From Methylobacterium oxalidis (GTDB lineage: Bacteria > Pseudomonadota > Alphaproteobacteria > Rhizobiales > Beijerinckiaceae): a stretch of 45,333 bases of DNA. The position numbers and the translations under genes were made by a program. Positions 8,344 to 16,324 of this stretch are shown here, in pieces. The DNA lies in contig NZ_BJZU01000048.1 in the NCBI RefSeq assembly GCF_007992195.1, forward strand, positions 1-45,333, read 5' to 3'. Positions within the stretch are counted from its first letter, which is position 1. Every line of letters starts with the position of its first letter. Under the pieces are notes generated by a model that saw nothing but the letters and a program-made list of their open reading frames with translations, ran no database searches and was not told the DNA's origin.

Positions 8344-8847
8344 ATGCTGGAGCGGACGTTCGAGCGGGCCCTGTTCGCGTGCCGGTGGCTGCTCGCGCCG
8401 TTCTACGCGGCCCTGGCGATCGGCCTGTTCGTCCTGCTCGTGAAGCTGCTGCAGGAGCTCGGGCACTTCATCCTGCACGCCCTCGACTCGAACGAGTCGC
8501 AGACGATCCTCGGCGTGCTGACGCTGGTGGACCTCTCGTTCACCGCCTCGCTGCTCATCATCGTGATGTTCTCGGGCTACGAGAACTTCGTCTCGAAGTT
8601 CGACCACTCGGACCATAAGGACTGGCCCGAGTGGATGGGCACGATCGACTTCACGGGGCTGAAGCTCAAGCTGATGTCCTCGATCGTCGCGATCTCGGCC
8701 ATCCAGCTCCTGAAGGCCTTCATGGACGTGAAGGCGAACACGGACCGCGAGCTCGGCTGGCTCGTCGGCCTGCACATGGTGTTCGTGGTCTCGGGCCTGC
8801 TGATGGCGCTGACCGACCGGGTCGCTGCCGGCCACCACGACAAGTAG
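8344..8847 (+). CDS. UPF0114 family membrane protein (YqhA-like)
   Basis: A 167-residue inner-membrane protein with about four hydrophobic helices (residues 15-42, 54-78, 108-128 and 138-157). The loop Phe-Ser-Gly-Tyr-Glu-Asn-Phe-Val-Ser and the Trp-Met-Gly-Thr-Ile-Asp-Phe segment are characteristic of the UPF0114/TIGR00645 family, whose function is unknown. Length agrees with the family. A GGAGGA ribosome site lies upstream. It follows msrA with a hairpin between and may be a separate unit. Confidence 0.92.
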   Translation: MLERTFERALFACRWLLAPFYAALAIGLFVLLVKLLQELGHFILHALDSNESQTILGVLTLVDLSFTASLLIIVMFSGYENFVSKFDHSDHKDWPEWMGTIDFTGLKLKLMSSIVAISAIQLLKAFMDVKANTDRELGWLVGLHMVFVVSGLLMALTDRVAAGHHDK

Positions 8848-8884
8848 CCGGCCTCCGGCCCTCTCCCAGCCCCTCCCCCGGCCC

Positions 8885-9829
8885 TCAGCGGGCCTTGAGC
8901 ACGGAGCGGCAGGCGGGCGGGAGCGCGGCCAGGGTCATCGGCGGCCGCGGCTTCGGCTTCACCTTCGGCGGCTTGGGGTGCAGCACCGCGTCGCTGAACC
9001 AGTAGGCGAGCTCGTCGCCGCAGCCGTCGCCGGGAGGCGGCGGGGCCTGGTCGTCGCACGCCTCCGCGCCGCCCGGGCAGGCGAGGCGGATATGGTAGTG
9101 GTAATTGTGCCCGTACATCGGGCGCACCTTGGTGAGCCAGCCGCGGTCCCCGCCCGCCTCGCGGCAGAGCGCCTTCTTGATCGCCGCGTTGACGAAGATG
9201 CGCGCCACCTCCGGCTGCTGGGCGGTGAGGCGGATCAGCCGCGTGTGGGCCGGCGTCCAGACCTGCGGGTCGATGTCGAGGCGGTCGGACCGCACCATGT
9301 CGGTGGCCGACGTCTCCTCGCGCTCCAGCCGGCTCATGCGGTGGCCCGGCATCGGGGTGAGCCAGACGTCGGCGTCGAGGCCGAGCTGGTGCGAGGCGTG
9401 GCCCGTCAGCATCGGGCCGCCGCGGGGCTGGGACATGTCGCCGACGAGGAGGCCCGGCCAGCCGACCTTCGGCGCCTTGGCGGCGAGCCGCTCCATGAAG
9501 TCGACGAGGTGGGGCGTGCCCCACATCCGGTTGCGCGACAGCCGCATCACCTGCCAGGTCGCCCCGTCGACGGGCAGGGCCTCGCCGCCCGAGAAGCAGC
9601 CCTTGGCGTAGGAGCCGTAGGCGCGGGCGGGGCCCGGCGCCGGGGTCGCGGCGCGCCCGAACAGCTCCTTGGCGGCCACGCTCGGCGCATCCGGGTCGGC
9701 GAGCGGGGGCAGCGGCCTCGGGTTCACGCTGCCCTTGTCCTGGGCGCGGGCGCCGGGCGCGGCGACGAGGATCGGGACGAGCGCCGCGAGGGCGACGGCG
9801 AGGCGGGGCAAGCGCGGCTGTTTCGGCAT
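8885..9829 (-). CDS. mepA: Penicillin-insensitive murein endopeptidase
   Basis: A 314-residue periplasmic LAS-type metallopeptidase that cleaves D-Ala-meso-DAP crosslinks in peptidoglycan. It has a signal peptide (about residues 1-29, ending Ala-Arg-Ala-Gln). Zinc-site motifs are Gly-His-Ala-Ser-His-Gln-Leu-Gly-Leu-Asp-Ala-Asp and Tyr-His-Tyr-His-Ile-Arg. Cysteines at the end of the domain probably form disulfides, as in E. coli MepA. A Lys/Pro-rich tail follows. The ATG directly before the signal peptide was chosen; the frame stays open far upstream over other genes, which is an artefact of high GC. Confidence 0.95.
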   Translation of the reverse strand: MPKQPRLPRLAVALAALVPILVAAPGARAQDKGSVNPRPLPPLADPDAPSVAAKELFGRAATPAPGPARAYGSYAKGCFSGGEALPVDGATWQVMRLSRNRMWGTPHLVDFMERLAAKAPKVGWPGLLVGDMSQPRGGPMLTGHASHQLGLDADVWLTPMPGHRMSRLEREETSATDMVRSDRLDIDPQVWTPAHTRLIRLTAQQPEVARIFVNAAIKKALCREAGGDRGWLTKVRPMYGHNYHYHIRLACPGGAEACDDQAPPPPGDGCGDELAYWFSDAVLHPKPPKVKPKPRPPMTLAALPPACRSVLKAR

Positions 9830-9943
9830 GGAGGGCAGGCTATCCGGTCGGGAGCCCCCGCGTCGAGGGCTGAGAATCGCGCCGGAACGTCGCCGCGGGG
9901 CGGGGCGTTTTTCGGGCATCGAAACAACCGGAAGTTCGCGACA

Positions 9944-10321
9944 GTGAATGACGCACCTCTGGATACGGGCCCGCGCAGCCTCATCGCCAGCGACCGGGTG
10001 ATCGGCACCGACGTGCGGCGGCCGGACGGCGAGCGGGTCGGCCGCATCGAGCGGCTGATGCTCGACAAGGCGTCGGGCCGCGTCGCCTACGCGGTGATGA
10101 GCTTCGGCGGCTTCCTGGGGCTCGGCGAGAGCTACCACACCCTGCCCTGGGCGGTGCTGCGCTTCGTGCCGGACTTCGACGCCTACGTGGTCGACGTCAC
10201 CGAGGCGCAGCTGCGCGCCGCGCCCCCGCGCACCCCCGAGGGCACCGACCCGGCGGAGGACAGCGCCTGGGAGGAGCACATCCACCGCCACTACAACGCC
10301 GCGCCCTATTGGGGCGTGTGA
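9944..10321 (+). CDS. PRC-barrel domain protein
   Basis: A 125-residue soluble protein with one PRC-barrel (about residues 12-80): [36 protein letters not shown], then a Gly-Arg-Ile-Glu-Arg-Leu-Met-Leu-Asp strand and the Tyr-Ala-Val-Met-Ser-Phe-Gly-Gly-Phe-Leu-Gly-Leu-Gly core. An acidic tail ends in Tyr-Trp-Gly-Val. PRC-barrels occur in RimM, photosynthetic reaction-centre H subunits and many stress-related small proteins. The specific role is unknown. The start is taken as GTG 9944 because no in-frame ATG precedes the domain. Confidence 0.82.
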   Translation: MNDAPLDTGPRSLIASDRVIGTDVRRPDGERVGRIERLMLDKASGRVAYAVMSFGGFLGLGESYHTLPWAVLRFVPDFDAYVVDVTEAQLRAAPPRTPEGTDPAEDSAWEEHIHRHYNAAPYWGV

Positions 10322-10390
10322 CGGGCTCGCGCCCTGTCGGGGCGTGTGACGGGCTCGCGCCCTGTCGGGGCGTGTGACGGGCTCGCGCCC
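10311..10390. repeat. Three-copy 28-bp tandem repeat
   Basis: Two full 28-base units starting GGGGCGTGTGACGGGCTCGC (10311-10338 and 10339-10366) are followed by a 24-base partial third unit (10367-10390). The first unit contains the last codons and stop of the PRC-barrel gene; the copies end just before the stop of the leftward ParB-like gene. The identity of the units suggests recent duplication. Confidence 0.93.
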
Positions 10391-10392
10391 GC

Positions 10393-11007
10393 CTACGTGA
10401 CCGGGCCGCACCAGCCCGGCAGGTAGCCGGCCTCGGGGGATTTCGCGAGGGCCATCGCCTGCTCGAGGGCGGCCGCGAAGTCGGACGCGATGCGCTTCTC
10501 CTTGACGGTGCGGCGCAGGAAGTCGGCCCACAGGAACTCGCTGAAGGGCGTCGTGTCCTTGGCGAAGCCGCCGGCCCGGCGCAATTCGCCGGCCAGGCTC
10601 CGGTAGGGGTCGTCGGCGAGGTCGGCCACCGCCTTCGGGATGTCCTTGAAGGCGGCGCGCACCCCGTCCGGGCCGTAGGGGTGCACCCAGGCCCGGTGGT
10701 CGCAGACCGTCCAGAAGGCGTCCTTGTCGAGCTTGTGCAGGTCCGCCACCACGGTGACGAGCACCGTCTCGACGCCTTCGAGCGCGAGGGCGCGGGCGAG
10801 GTGGTGATGGTCGATGACGTAGTGGCGCTTCTTCGGCCCGAGCAGGGTCGGGATCATGTGGGCGCCCAGGAACTCGGCCTTCTTGTCGGCCGGGTGCTCG
10901 CGCCAGCGGCGGCGCTTCTCCTCGACCTCGCGGTAGCCGACCGTCATCTGCGTCGGGCGCAGCTCGGAGATCGGGACGGGCTTCAGGATCGGTTCGCGGA
11001 TCGCCAT
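10393..11007 (-). CDS. ParB-like nuclease-fold protein (ParBc_2 type)
   Basis: A 204-residue protein of the ParB/sulfiredoxin-like group usually named putative ParB-like nuclease. Diagnostic segments are Arg-Pro-Thr-Gln-Met-Thr-Val-Gly-Tyr-Arg-Glu-Val near the N-terminus and Ile-Asp-His-His-His-Leu-Ala-Arg-Ala-Leu. The latter corresponds to the catalytic or nucleotide-binding turn of ParB-fold enzymes. It is not a chromosome-partitioning ParB: it lacks the helix-turn-helix and a parA neighbour. The ATG at 11007 is preferred; an in-frame GTG at 11079 would add 24 low-complexity residues. Confidence 0.8.
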   Translation of the reverse strand: MAIREPILKPVPISELRPTQMTVGYREVEEKRRRWREHPADKKAEFLGAHMIPTLLGPKKRHYVIDHHHLARALALEGVETVLVTVVADLHKLDKDAFWTVCDHRAWVHPYGPDGVRAAFKDIPKAVADLADDPYRSLAGELRRAGGFAKDTTPFSEFLWADFLRRTVKEKRIASDFAAALEQAMALAKSPEAGYLPGWCGPVT

Positions 11008-11091
11008 CGGGGCACTCGGGCTGTTGCCGTCGCCCCAGAAACACCCGTCCGCACGGCCGGGAAAGCGGCGCGCGGTCACGCTTTCGTGTGT

Positions 11092-11508
11092 TCAGCCGAG
11101 GCCGCCCATCGCCCGGACGAGGCGCCACTCCGCCTCGGTCACCGGCTGGACCGAGAGACGCGAGTTGTTGACGAGGACCATCTCCTTCAGGCCCGGCTCG
11201 GCCTTGATGGCGTCGAGGCTCACGGGGCGGGGCAGCGCCTCGACGGCGCGCACGTCGACCATGCCGAAGCGCCCGCTGGCGTCGGTGTGGTCCGGATAGT
11301 AGGGGCGGATCACCTCGACGATGCCGACCACCGCCTTGCCCTCGTTCGAGTGGTAGAAGAAGCCCCGCTCGCCCACCTGCATGGCCATCATCTGCTGCTT
11401 GGCGAGGTGGTTGCGCACGCCGTTCCAGTCGGTGCCGCCCTCCCCGGCCGCGACCTGCTGGTCCCAGGACCAGGTCGCGGGTTCGGACTTGAAGAGCCAG
11501 TGCGCCAT
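11092..11508 (-). CDS. EVE domain protein
   Basis: A 138-residue protein that is one complete EVE domain (PUA-like fold), starting His-Trp-Leu-Phe-Lys-Ser-Glu-Pro and containing Trp-Asn-Gly-Val-Arg-Asn and Gly-Glu-Arg-Gly-Phe-Phe-Tyr-His-Ser. EVE and YTH domains bind modified bases in DNA or RNA. Stand-alone bacterial copies are common beside housekeeping genes, so a link to restriction systems is not implied. It is leftward, 68 bases after the OGFr-like gene, in the tsaD-gpsA run. Confidence 0.93.
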   Translation of the reverse strand: MAHWLFKSEPATWSWDQQVAAGEGGTDWNGVRNHLAKQQMMAMQVGERGFFYHSNEGKAVVGIVEVIRPYYPDHTDASGRFGMVDVRAVEALPRPVSLDAIKAEPGLKEMVLVNNSRLSVQPVTEAEWRLVRAMGGLG

Positions 11509-11576
11509 GACGTTTCCCCGTGAGCGGGGCCGTCCTTACAGGCTTTCGGGCGCGGCTCCCACCGGGCGCTGCCCGC

Positions 11577-12056
11577 TCATCCCCCGGAGAGCGCGGCCTG
11601 CCAGTAGCGGAGGCTTCCCGGATTGACGGGGGCGCCGGAGGCGGCGTTCCGCCCCGCGACGAAGGCGTGGAACTCCGCCGCCTCCTCGGGCGAGGCGAGG
11701 TCGCGCACGGCCGCCAGGATGCGGGTGATGCGCAGGTGGTTGTGGTCGTGGGGGCGCAGCCACCCGTCGGTGCCGGCGTAGAAGCGGCGCATCCGGGCGA
11801 GCGCCGCGCGCAGGCCCTCCCGCGCCGCCGGATCGGCGCGGATCGCCGCCGCCTCGGCGGCCGTGAGCACGGGGGCGCCCGGCACCGCCCGGCTCGCCTC
11901 GGGCAGGGGGAAGCACCACTGGATGAAGTCGTGCACGCCCTCGATGCGGGCGTCGTCGAAGGCGAGGATGTCGGCGAGGCGCCGGCCCGCGCCGTCGCGG
12001 CCGGAGCCCGCCAGGAAGGCGTGGATCGGCAAGGCGTGGATCGGCCCCGCGCTCAC
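11577..12056 (-). CDS. Opioid growth factor receptor-related (OGFr_N) domain protein
   Basis: A 159-residue protein. The segment of about residues 13-60 (Phe-Leu-Ala-Gly-Ser-Gly-Arg-Asp-Gly-Ala-Gly-Arg, then Glu-Gly-Val-His-Asp-Phe-Ile-Gln-Trp-Cys-Phe-Pro) matches the conserved region of vertebrate OGF receptor and bacterial relatives. In bacteria its function is unknown. A later His-Asp-His-Asn-His-Leu-Arg-Ile-Thr-Arg segment fits the same family. It overlaps the end of gpsA by 4 bases, so translation is probably coupled. In many alphaproteobacteria this slot holds a yciI gene. Confidence 0.85.
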   Translation of the reverse strand: MSAGPIHALPIHAFLAGSGRDGAGRRLADILAFDDARIEGVHDFIQWCFPLPEASRAVPGAPVLTAAEAAAIRADPAAREGLRAALARMRRFYAGTDGWLRPHDHNHLRITRILAAVRDLASPEEAAEFHAFVAGRNAASGAPVNPGSLRYWQAALSGG

Positions 12057-13057
12057 TCGGCCTCCCCCTTCAGCGGGCGCGCGAGGAGCCGCGCGATCAC
12101 GGCCTCGACGCTCGCGGCCTCCGCGACGACGGCGGCCACCGCCTCGGCCACCGGCATCTCGACCTCGCGGGCGCGGGCGAGCGCCACCAGGGCGGCGGCC
12201 GTGAAGGCGCCCTCGGCGAGCTTGCCGCCCGCGGCCGCCTCGGGGCTCGCCCCCGCGCCGAGGCGCTCCCCGAAGGCGAAGTTGCGCGATTGCGGCGAGG
12301 AGGCGGTGAGCACGAGGTCGCCGAGGCCCGACAGGCCCATCAGCGTCTCGGGCCGGCCGCCGTAGGCGCGGGCGAAGCGCATCAGTTCGGCGAAGGCCCG
12401 GGCGATGAGGGCGGCGCGCGCGCTCTCGCCGAGGCCGCGGCCCGCCACGATGCCGGAGGCGATGGCGAGCACGTTCTTGCCCGCGCCCCCCACCTCGACG
12501 CCGCGCACGTCGTCCGTGTGGTAGAGGCGCAGCGACGGGCCCGAGAGGGTGCGGGCGAGATCGGCCGCGAGCGCCCCGTCCTCCGCCGCCAGGGTGACGG
12601 CGGTGGGCAGGTTGCGGGCGACGTCCGCCGCGAAGCTCGGCCCGGACAGGACCGCCACCGGCGTGCCCGCGGGCAGCACCTCGGCCGCCACCGCGCTCAT
12701 GAAGGCGTCGCTGCCGCGCTCGATGCCCTTGGCGCAGAGCACGACCGGGGCGCCGGCCGCGAAGTGGGGCCCGAGCCGCCCGAGCACGCCCCGCATGGTC
12801 TGGGCCGGCGTCACGAGGAGGAGGGCCTGCGCGCTTGCCAGCGCCTCGGCCTCCGCGGTGGCCCGGATGCGCGCGTGGAGCGGCACGCCGGGCAGGTAGC
12901 GGGCGTTCTCCCGGGTCTCGTCGAGGCGGGCGGCGGCCTCGGCGTCGCGCAGCCAGAGGGTGACGGGGTGGCCCGCGGCCGCGGCGGCGTTGGCGAGCGC
13001 CGTGCCCCAGGAACCACCGCCGACGACCCCGATGGAACGCGTGTCCGGTCTCGTCAT
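12053..13057 (-). CDS. gpsA: NAD(P)H-dependent glycerol-3-phosphate dehydrogenase
   Basis: A 334-residue cytoplasmic enzyme that reduces dihydroxyacetone phosphate to sn-glycerol-3-phosphate for phospholipid synthesis. The Rossmann motif GGGSWGTALA is at about residues 13-22. A Cys-Ala-Lys-Gly-Ile-Glu segment, a Gly-Pro-Ser-Phe-Ala motif and the Gly-Ala-Gly-Lys-Asn catalytic lysine segment follow. The length is normal. Its ATG overlaps the stop of the upstream GNAT-fusion gene by 4 bases. Confidence 0.97.
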   Translation of the reverse strand: MTRPDTRSIGVVGGGSWGTALANAAAAAGHPVTLWLRDAEAAARLDETRENARYLPGVPLHARIRATAEAEALASAQALLLVTPAQTMRGVLGRLGPHFAAGAPVVLCAKGIERGSDAFMSAVAAEVLPAGTPVAVLSGPSFAADVARNLPTAVTLAAEDGALAADLARTLSGPSLRLYHTDDVRGVEVGGAGKNVLAIASGIVAGRGLGESARAALIARAFAELMRFARAYGGRPETLMGLSGLGDLVLTASSPQSRNFAFGERLGAGASPEAAAGGKLAEGAFTAAALVALARAREVEMPVAEAVAAVVAEAASVEAVIARLLARPLKGEAE

Positions 13058-13956
13058 GCGGCGGCTCCGTTCGCGGCGTGAAACTCCGCCGCCGAGAGAC
13101 GATACAGCACGTGCCGGCGCAAGGGGCTGTCGGCCGGCACGCCCGGGTGGTCGAAATCCTCCGCCGGGTCGCGGCGCATGCCGAGCCGCTCCATCACCCG
13201 GCGCGAGGGCGCGTTGCCGGCGGCCGTGAAGGCGAGGACGTCCCCGATCCCGCAGCGGCCGAACAGGTCGCCGAGCGCGAGGCGCGCCGCCCGGGTGGCG
13301 AGCCCCCGTCCCCAGCCCGGCCGCGCGAGGCGCCAGCCCACCTCGACGGCGGCGCCCGCCCGCTCGCCGCCCCGGAACGGCATCGGCCGGACGAGGCGCA
13401 TCGACCCGACGAAGCCGAGGAAGGGCTCGCCCGGCATCTCCAGCGCCCAGGGGCCGAACCCGTCCGCCGCGAAGCGCCGGTCGAGGCCGCGCGCCTCCCG
13501 CAGGCTCTCGGCGGGCGTCTTCAGGGCGGGGAAGTGGCGCATCACCGCGGGATCGGCGTTGAGGGCGGCGAAGGGCGCGTCGTCCGCCCGCCGCCAGCGG
13601 CGCAGGGTGAGCGCGCCCTCCCGCAAAGCCTCCGGGGCGGGCGGCACGGAGCGCTTGCCGCGCCAGCGCAGGGAGCGCCCGTCGAGAAGGACGAGGTCCG
13701 CGCGGTCGGCGAGCACCGCCTCACCGAGCTCCACCGCGGCGGCGAGGCGCGCGGGCGGCATGTTCGCCCAGGCGGGCGGGGCCACGCTCTCGCGCCAGGG
13801 CCCGCCGCAGGTGTTGTCGAGGAGGATCCGCGCGAAGCAGTGGTCGAGGCGCACCGGCCAGTCGGGCCGGCCGCGCGCCGCCTCCGGCAGGCGCCGCTCG
13901 ACGAGGTCGCGCCAGCGCGCCTGCATCTCCGTCGCCGCGGGGCGCGCCCGCCTCAC
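13054..13956 (-). CDS. Two-domain protein: unknown N-terminal domain plus GNAT acetyltransferase
   Basis: A 300-residue protein. Residues 1 to about 112 form a domain with [14 protein letters not shown] and Ala-Ala-Ala-Val-Glu-Leu-Gly-Glu-Ala; I cannot name it. Residues about 115-290 are a RimJ/RimL-like GNAT domain, with Leu-Thr-Leu-Arg-Arg-Trp at the first strand, a Gly-Trp-Gly-Arg-Gly-Leu-Ala-Thr acetyl-CoA loop and a final [13 protein letters not shown] helix. The substrate is unknown. The GTG start overlaps the tsaD stop as GTGA; an in-frame ATG at 13926 is an alternative. Confidence 0.82.
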   Translation of the reverse strand: MRRARPAATEMQARWRDLVERRLPEAARGRPDWPVRLDHCFARILLDNTCGGPWRESVAPPAWANMPPARLAAAVELGEAVLADRADLVLLDGRSLRWRGKRSVPPAPEALREGALTLRRWRRADDAPFAALNADPAVMRHFPALKTPAESLREARGLDRRFAADGFGPWALEMPGEPFLGFVGSMRLVRPMPFRGGERAGAAVEVGWRLARPGWGRGLATRAARLALGDLFGRCGIGDVLAFTAAGNAPSRRVMERLGMRRDPAEDFDHPGVPADSPLRRHVLYRLSAAEFHAANGAAA

Positions 13957-14993
13957 GCGGCCTTCGGCTCCGCGAAGGGCCAGCGGGCGCGGGCCGGCGC
14001 CGTGAGGTCGTCCACGAGGCCGAGGCGCAGGCGCTCCAGGCCCGCCCAGGCGATCATGGCGCCGTTGTCGCCGCAGAGGTTGAGCGGGGGCGCGACGAAG
14101 GCGAGGCCCGCCTCGCCGGCCTGGGCGGCGAGCGCCCGGCGGATGGCGCCGTTGGCCGAGACGCCGCCCGCCGCGACGAGGGCGGTCGGGTGGCCGGCCA
14201 CCTCCGCGAAGGCGCGCAGGCCCACCCGCAGCCGGTCCACCACCACGTCGACGACGGCCGCCTGGAAGCTCGCGCAGAGATCGGCGACGTCGCGCTCGGC
14301 CAGCGGCGCGATCCGCTCCGCCTCGATGCGCAGGGCGGTCTTGAGGCCGGAGAGGGAGAAGTTCGCCTCGTGCCGGCCGAGCATCGGCCGCGGCAGGGCG
14401 AAGCGCTCGGGATCGCCGCCCTCCGCCATGCGCTCCACCTCGGGGCCGCCCGGGTAGCCGAGGCCGAGGAGCTTGGCGACCTTGTCGAACGCCTCCCCGA
14501 TGGCGTCGTCGATGGTGGTGCCGAGCCGCACGTAGTCGCCCACGCCCTTCACGGCGACGAGCTGGGTGTGGCCGCCGGAGGCGAGGAGCAGCAGGTAGGG
14601 GAAGGCGAGCCCGTCCGTGAGGCGGGCGGTGAGCGCATGCGCCTCCAGATGGTTGACGGCGAGGAGGGGCTTTCGCGCGACGAGGGCCAGCGTCTTGGCG
14701 GTGACGAGCCCGATCAGCACGCCGCCGATCAGGCCCGGCCCCGCCGCCACCGCGATCCCGTCGACCTCCGCGAGCCGCATCCCGGCCGTGTCGAGGGCGC
14801 GGGCGATCAGCCGGTCGAGCACCTCCACGTGGGCGCGGGCGGCGATCTCGGGCACGACGCCGCCGTAGGCCGCGTGCTCGGCGATCTGGCTCAGCACCTC
14901 GTTCGCCCGGATCAGGCCGCGCCCGTCCTCGCCGGCGGCGACGATGGCGGCGGCGGTCTCGTCGCAGGTGGTCTCGATGCCGAGGACGTTCAT
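13953..14993 (-). CDS. tsaD: tRNA N6-threonylcarbamoyladenosine transferase
   Basis: A 346-residue Kae1/TsaD protein that transfers the threonylcarbamoyl group to A37 of ANN-decoding tRNAs together with TsaB and TsaE. The N-terminus is [13 protein letters not shown]. The metal-binding histidines are His115 and His119 in NHLEAH, with Ser-Gly-Gly-His-Thr-Gln following and the late Cys-Gly-Asp-Asn-Gly-Ala-Met metal/ATP motif. The ATG at 14993 matches the family N-terminus. It is the first gene of the leftward run. Confidence 0.98.
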   Translation of the reverse strand: MNVLGIETTCDETAAAIVAAGEDGRGLIRANEVLSQIAEHAAYGGVVPEIAARAHVEVLDRLIARALDTAGMRLAEVDGIAVAAGPGLIGGVLIGLVTAKTLALVARKPLLAVNHLEAHALTARLTDGLAFPYLLLLASGGHTQLVAVKGVGDYVRLGTTIDDAIGEAFDKVAKLLGLGYPGGPEVERMAEGGDPERFALPRPMLGRHEANFSLSGLKTALRIEAERIAPLAERDVADLCASFQAAVVDVVVDRLRVGLRAFAEVAGHPTALVAAGGVSANGAIRRALAAQAGEAGLAFVAPPLNLCGDNGAMIAWAGLERLRLGLVDDLTAPARARWPFAEPKAA

Positions 14994-15096
14994 TCTGGGG
15001 CCGATCCGGTGAGGGAGCCGCACCCTACCCGGCCGGGCCGGGCGGGGGCAACGGATTGACGCGGCCTCGGCGTCGCCCTCCCGCAGGGCCTGCCGG

Positions 15097-15399
15097 TCAC
15101 GGCGCCCCGCGAAGCGGGTTGACGACCCGGACGCCGCCGAAATCCGTCTCGTCGTCGGTGACCACCACGCAATCGTTCGCCTGCGCCAGGGCGGCGATGA
15201 TCGTGTCGAGCGCGCCGCGGGGCCGTCCCCGCCGCCGTCCGGCGGGCTTCTCGAGGATGCCGCGGCGGATCTCGGCCACCGTGAGGGAGGCGATGTGGAG
15301 GTCCTCGTCGTTCCGCCCGGCCATCCAGGCGACGAGCGGCTCGGAGGGGGATGCCTTGACGAGGTTGCTGATGATAGTGGTGTCGAGCAGGTAGCGCAT
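15097..15399 (-). CDS. VapC-like PIN-domain toxin, apparently internally shortened
   Basis: A 100-residue PIN protein; VapC toxins (RNA endonucleases) usually have about 130-140 residues. The N-terminal Tyr-Leu-Leu-Asp6, the Ala-Glu43-Ile-Arg-Arg-Gly helix, Asp65 in Ala-Leu-Asp-Thr-Ile-Ile-Ala-Ala and Asp83/Asp86 in Thr-Asp-Asp-Glu-Thr-Asp-Phe are present, so the acidic metal-site positions seem retained. About 35-40 residues normally found between the Gly-Arg-Arg-Arg segment (about 54-57) and the Ala-Leu-Asp helix are missing. It overlaps the upstream antitoxin by one base (TGATG). It may be inactive. Confidence 0.8.
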   Translation of the reverse strand: MRYLLDTTIISNLVKASPSEPLVAWMAGRNDEDLHIASLTVAEIRRGILEKPAGRRRGRPRGALDTIIAALAQANDCVVVTDDETDFGGVRVVNPLRGAP

Positions 15400-15749
15400 C
15401 AGAGATCGACCGCGCGGCCCTCCTCCCGCGGCCGGTCGAGGTCGAGATCGGCCCCGACCCTCGGGGAGCGCCTGAGCGCCGCCAGGATGCCGCCCCGGCG
15501 GGGAGGCTCGTCCGCGATCGACCGGCCGACCACCGCGCGCAGAGCCTCCGCCTCGGGCGTGTCCTCCGCGAGGCGGCGGGCGAGCGACCGGATCAGCTCC
15601 CGGTCGGTCTCGCGGCCGAGCACCTCGAAGCGCGCGAGCCCGCGCGCCCCGAGGCGGGAGCGGTCGTTTCGGACGGCGCGGCGCTGCGACCGACTCAACG
15701 GCGATCCCCGGTGTTCCCGGGAATACAGCCGGGCAGAACTCGCGCTCAT
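15399..15749 (-). CDS. Antitoxin of the VapC-like pair
   Basis: A 116-residue basic protein immediately upstream of the PIN gene, with stop and start overlapping as TGATG. The segment from about residue 30 (Arg-Leu-Gly-Ala-Arg-Gly-Leu-Ala-Arg-Phe-Glu-Val, then Asp-Arg-Glu-Leu-Ile-Arg-Ser-Leu-Ala-Arg-Arg-Leu-Ala) resembles a short alphaproteobacterial antitoxin family found before PIN toxins. In these, an N-terminal DNA-binding part precedes a Leu-Arg-Arg-Ser-Pro-Leu/Arg-Val-Gly-Ala-Asp-Leu-Asp-Leu toxin-neutralising tail. It probably represses its own promoter as well as blocking the toxin. The first about 25 residues look unlike the family, so translation may begin later. Confidence 0.75.
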   Translation of the reverse strand: MSASSARLYSREHRGSPLSRSQRRAVRNDRSRLGARGLARFEVLGRETDRELIRSLARRLAEDTPEAEALRAVVGRSIADEPPRRGGILAALRRSPRVGADLDLDRPREEGRAVDL

Positions 15750-15780
15750 GGGCCGAGGCCAGCGTCCTCGGGCGCCCGCC

Positions 15781-16320
15781 TCACTCGGCGGGCGCGATGG
15801 CGATCTTGATCGCGTCCCGCTTCGCGCCGCTCACCTCGATCAGGATCGGCGTCGTCCCGAACTGGTAGCGCACGCTCTTGCGGATGGCCGGGCAGTCGCG
15901 CTTCACCGTGAAGGCGGTGGGCGGGCGCGCGGTCTTGCCGTCCTGGCTCACGTCGATCCAGGCGTCCTCCGAGAGGGTCACCTGGTAGAGGCCCGGCGTC
16001 GTGAGCGCGGGGAAGCGCAGGATGCCGCCGTAGGTGCCCGGCGCCGGCTCCTTCGAGGGCGGCACCGGGAACTCCACCTCGGCGTCCGGCCTCAGCTTGA
16101 GCACGGCGCCCGGCATGTCCGCCGCGACCGTGTCGCCCGAGGCGACCTCGCCGAGGCCCGGGGCGGAGAACCACGCGAGCTCCCGCATCAGCGACCAGTC
16201 GAAGGCCGTGCAGGCCGGCGGGATCGGGGCGGCCTCGCCCTGCGCCCGCGCTGCCGAGACGGTGACCGAGAGGGTGGCCAGGAGGCAGAGGGAGAGGCCG
16301 AACGCTGCGGGCCGGCGCAT
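15781..16320 (-). CDS. Secreted hypothetical protein, partner of the Mop gene
   Basis: A 179-residue protein with a clear signal peptide (about residues 1-26, ending Ala-Arg-Ala-Gln). The mature part is beta-rich: Leu-Ala-Trp-Phe-Ser, a Pro-Gly-Leu-Tyr-Gln-Val-Thr-Leu-Ser strand and Trp-Ile-Asp-Val segments. It has two cysteines (near residues 37 and 143) that could pair. I do not recognise the family. It starts 4 bases after the stop of the Mop gene and is surely co-transcribed with it, hinting at molybdate- or oxyanion-related periplasmic work. That function is inference only. Confidence 0.78.
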   Translation of the reverse strand: MRRPAAFGLSLCLLATLSVTVSAARAQGEAAPIPPACTAFDWSLMRELAWFSAPGLGEVASGDTVAADMPGAVLKLRPDAEVEFPVPPSKEPAPGTYGGILRFPALTTPGLYQVTLSEDAWIDVSQDGKTARPPTAFTVKRDCPAIRKSVRYQFGTTPILIEVSGAKRDAIKIAIAPAE

Positions 16321-16324
16321 CGGC

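Noticed and set aside
10393..11007. Chromosome-partitioning ParB
   Set aside because: The protein belongs to the short ParB-like nuclease group, lacks the helix-turn-helix and CTP-binding motif context, and has no parA or parS-like neighbours.
8885..11128. A 747-residue leftward frame continuing upstream of mepA
   Set aside because: Only its last 314 residues (from 9829) form a signal peptide and MepA. The rest is antisense to the PRC-barrel gene and out of frame with the ParB-like gene.
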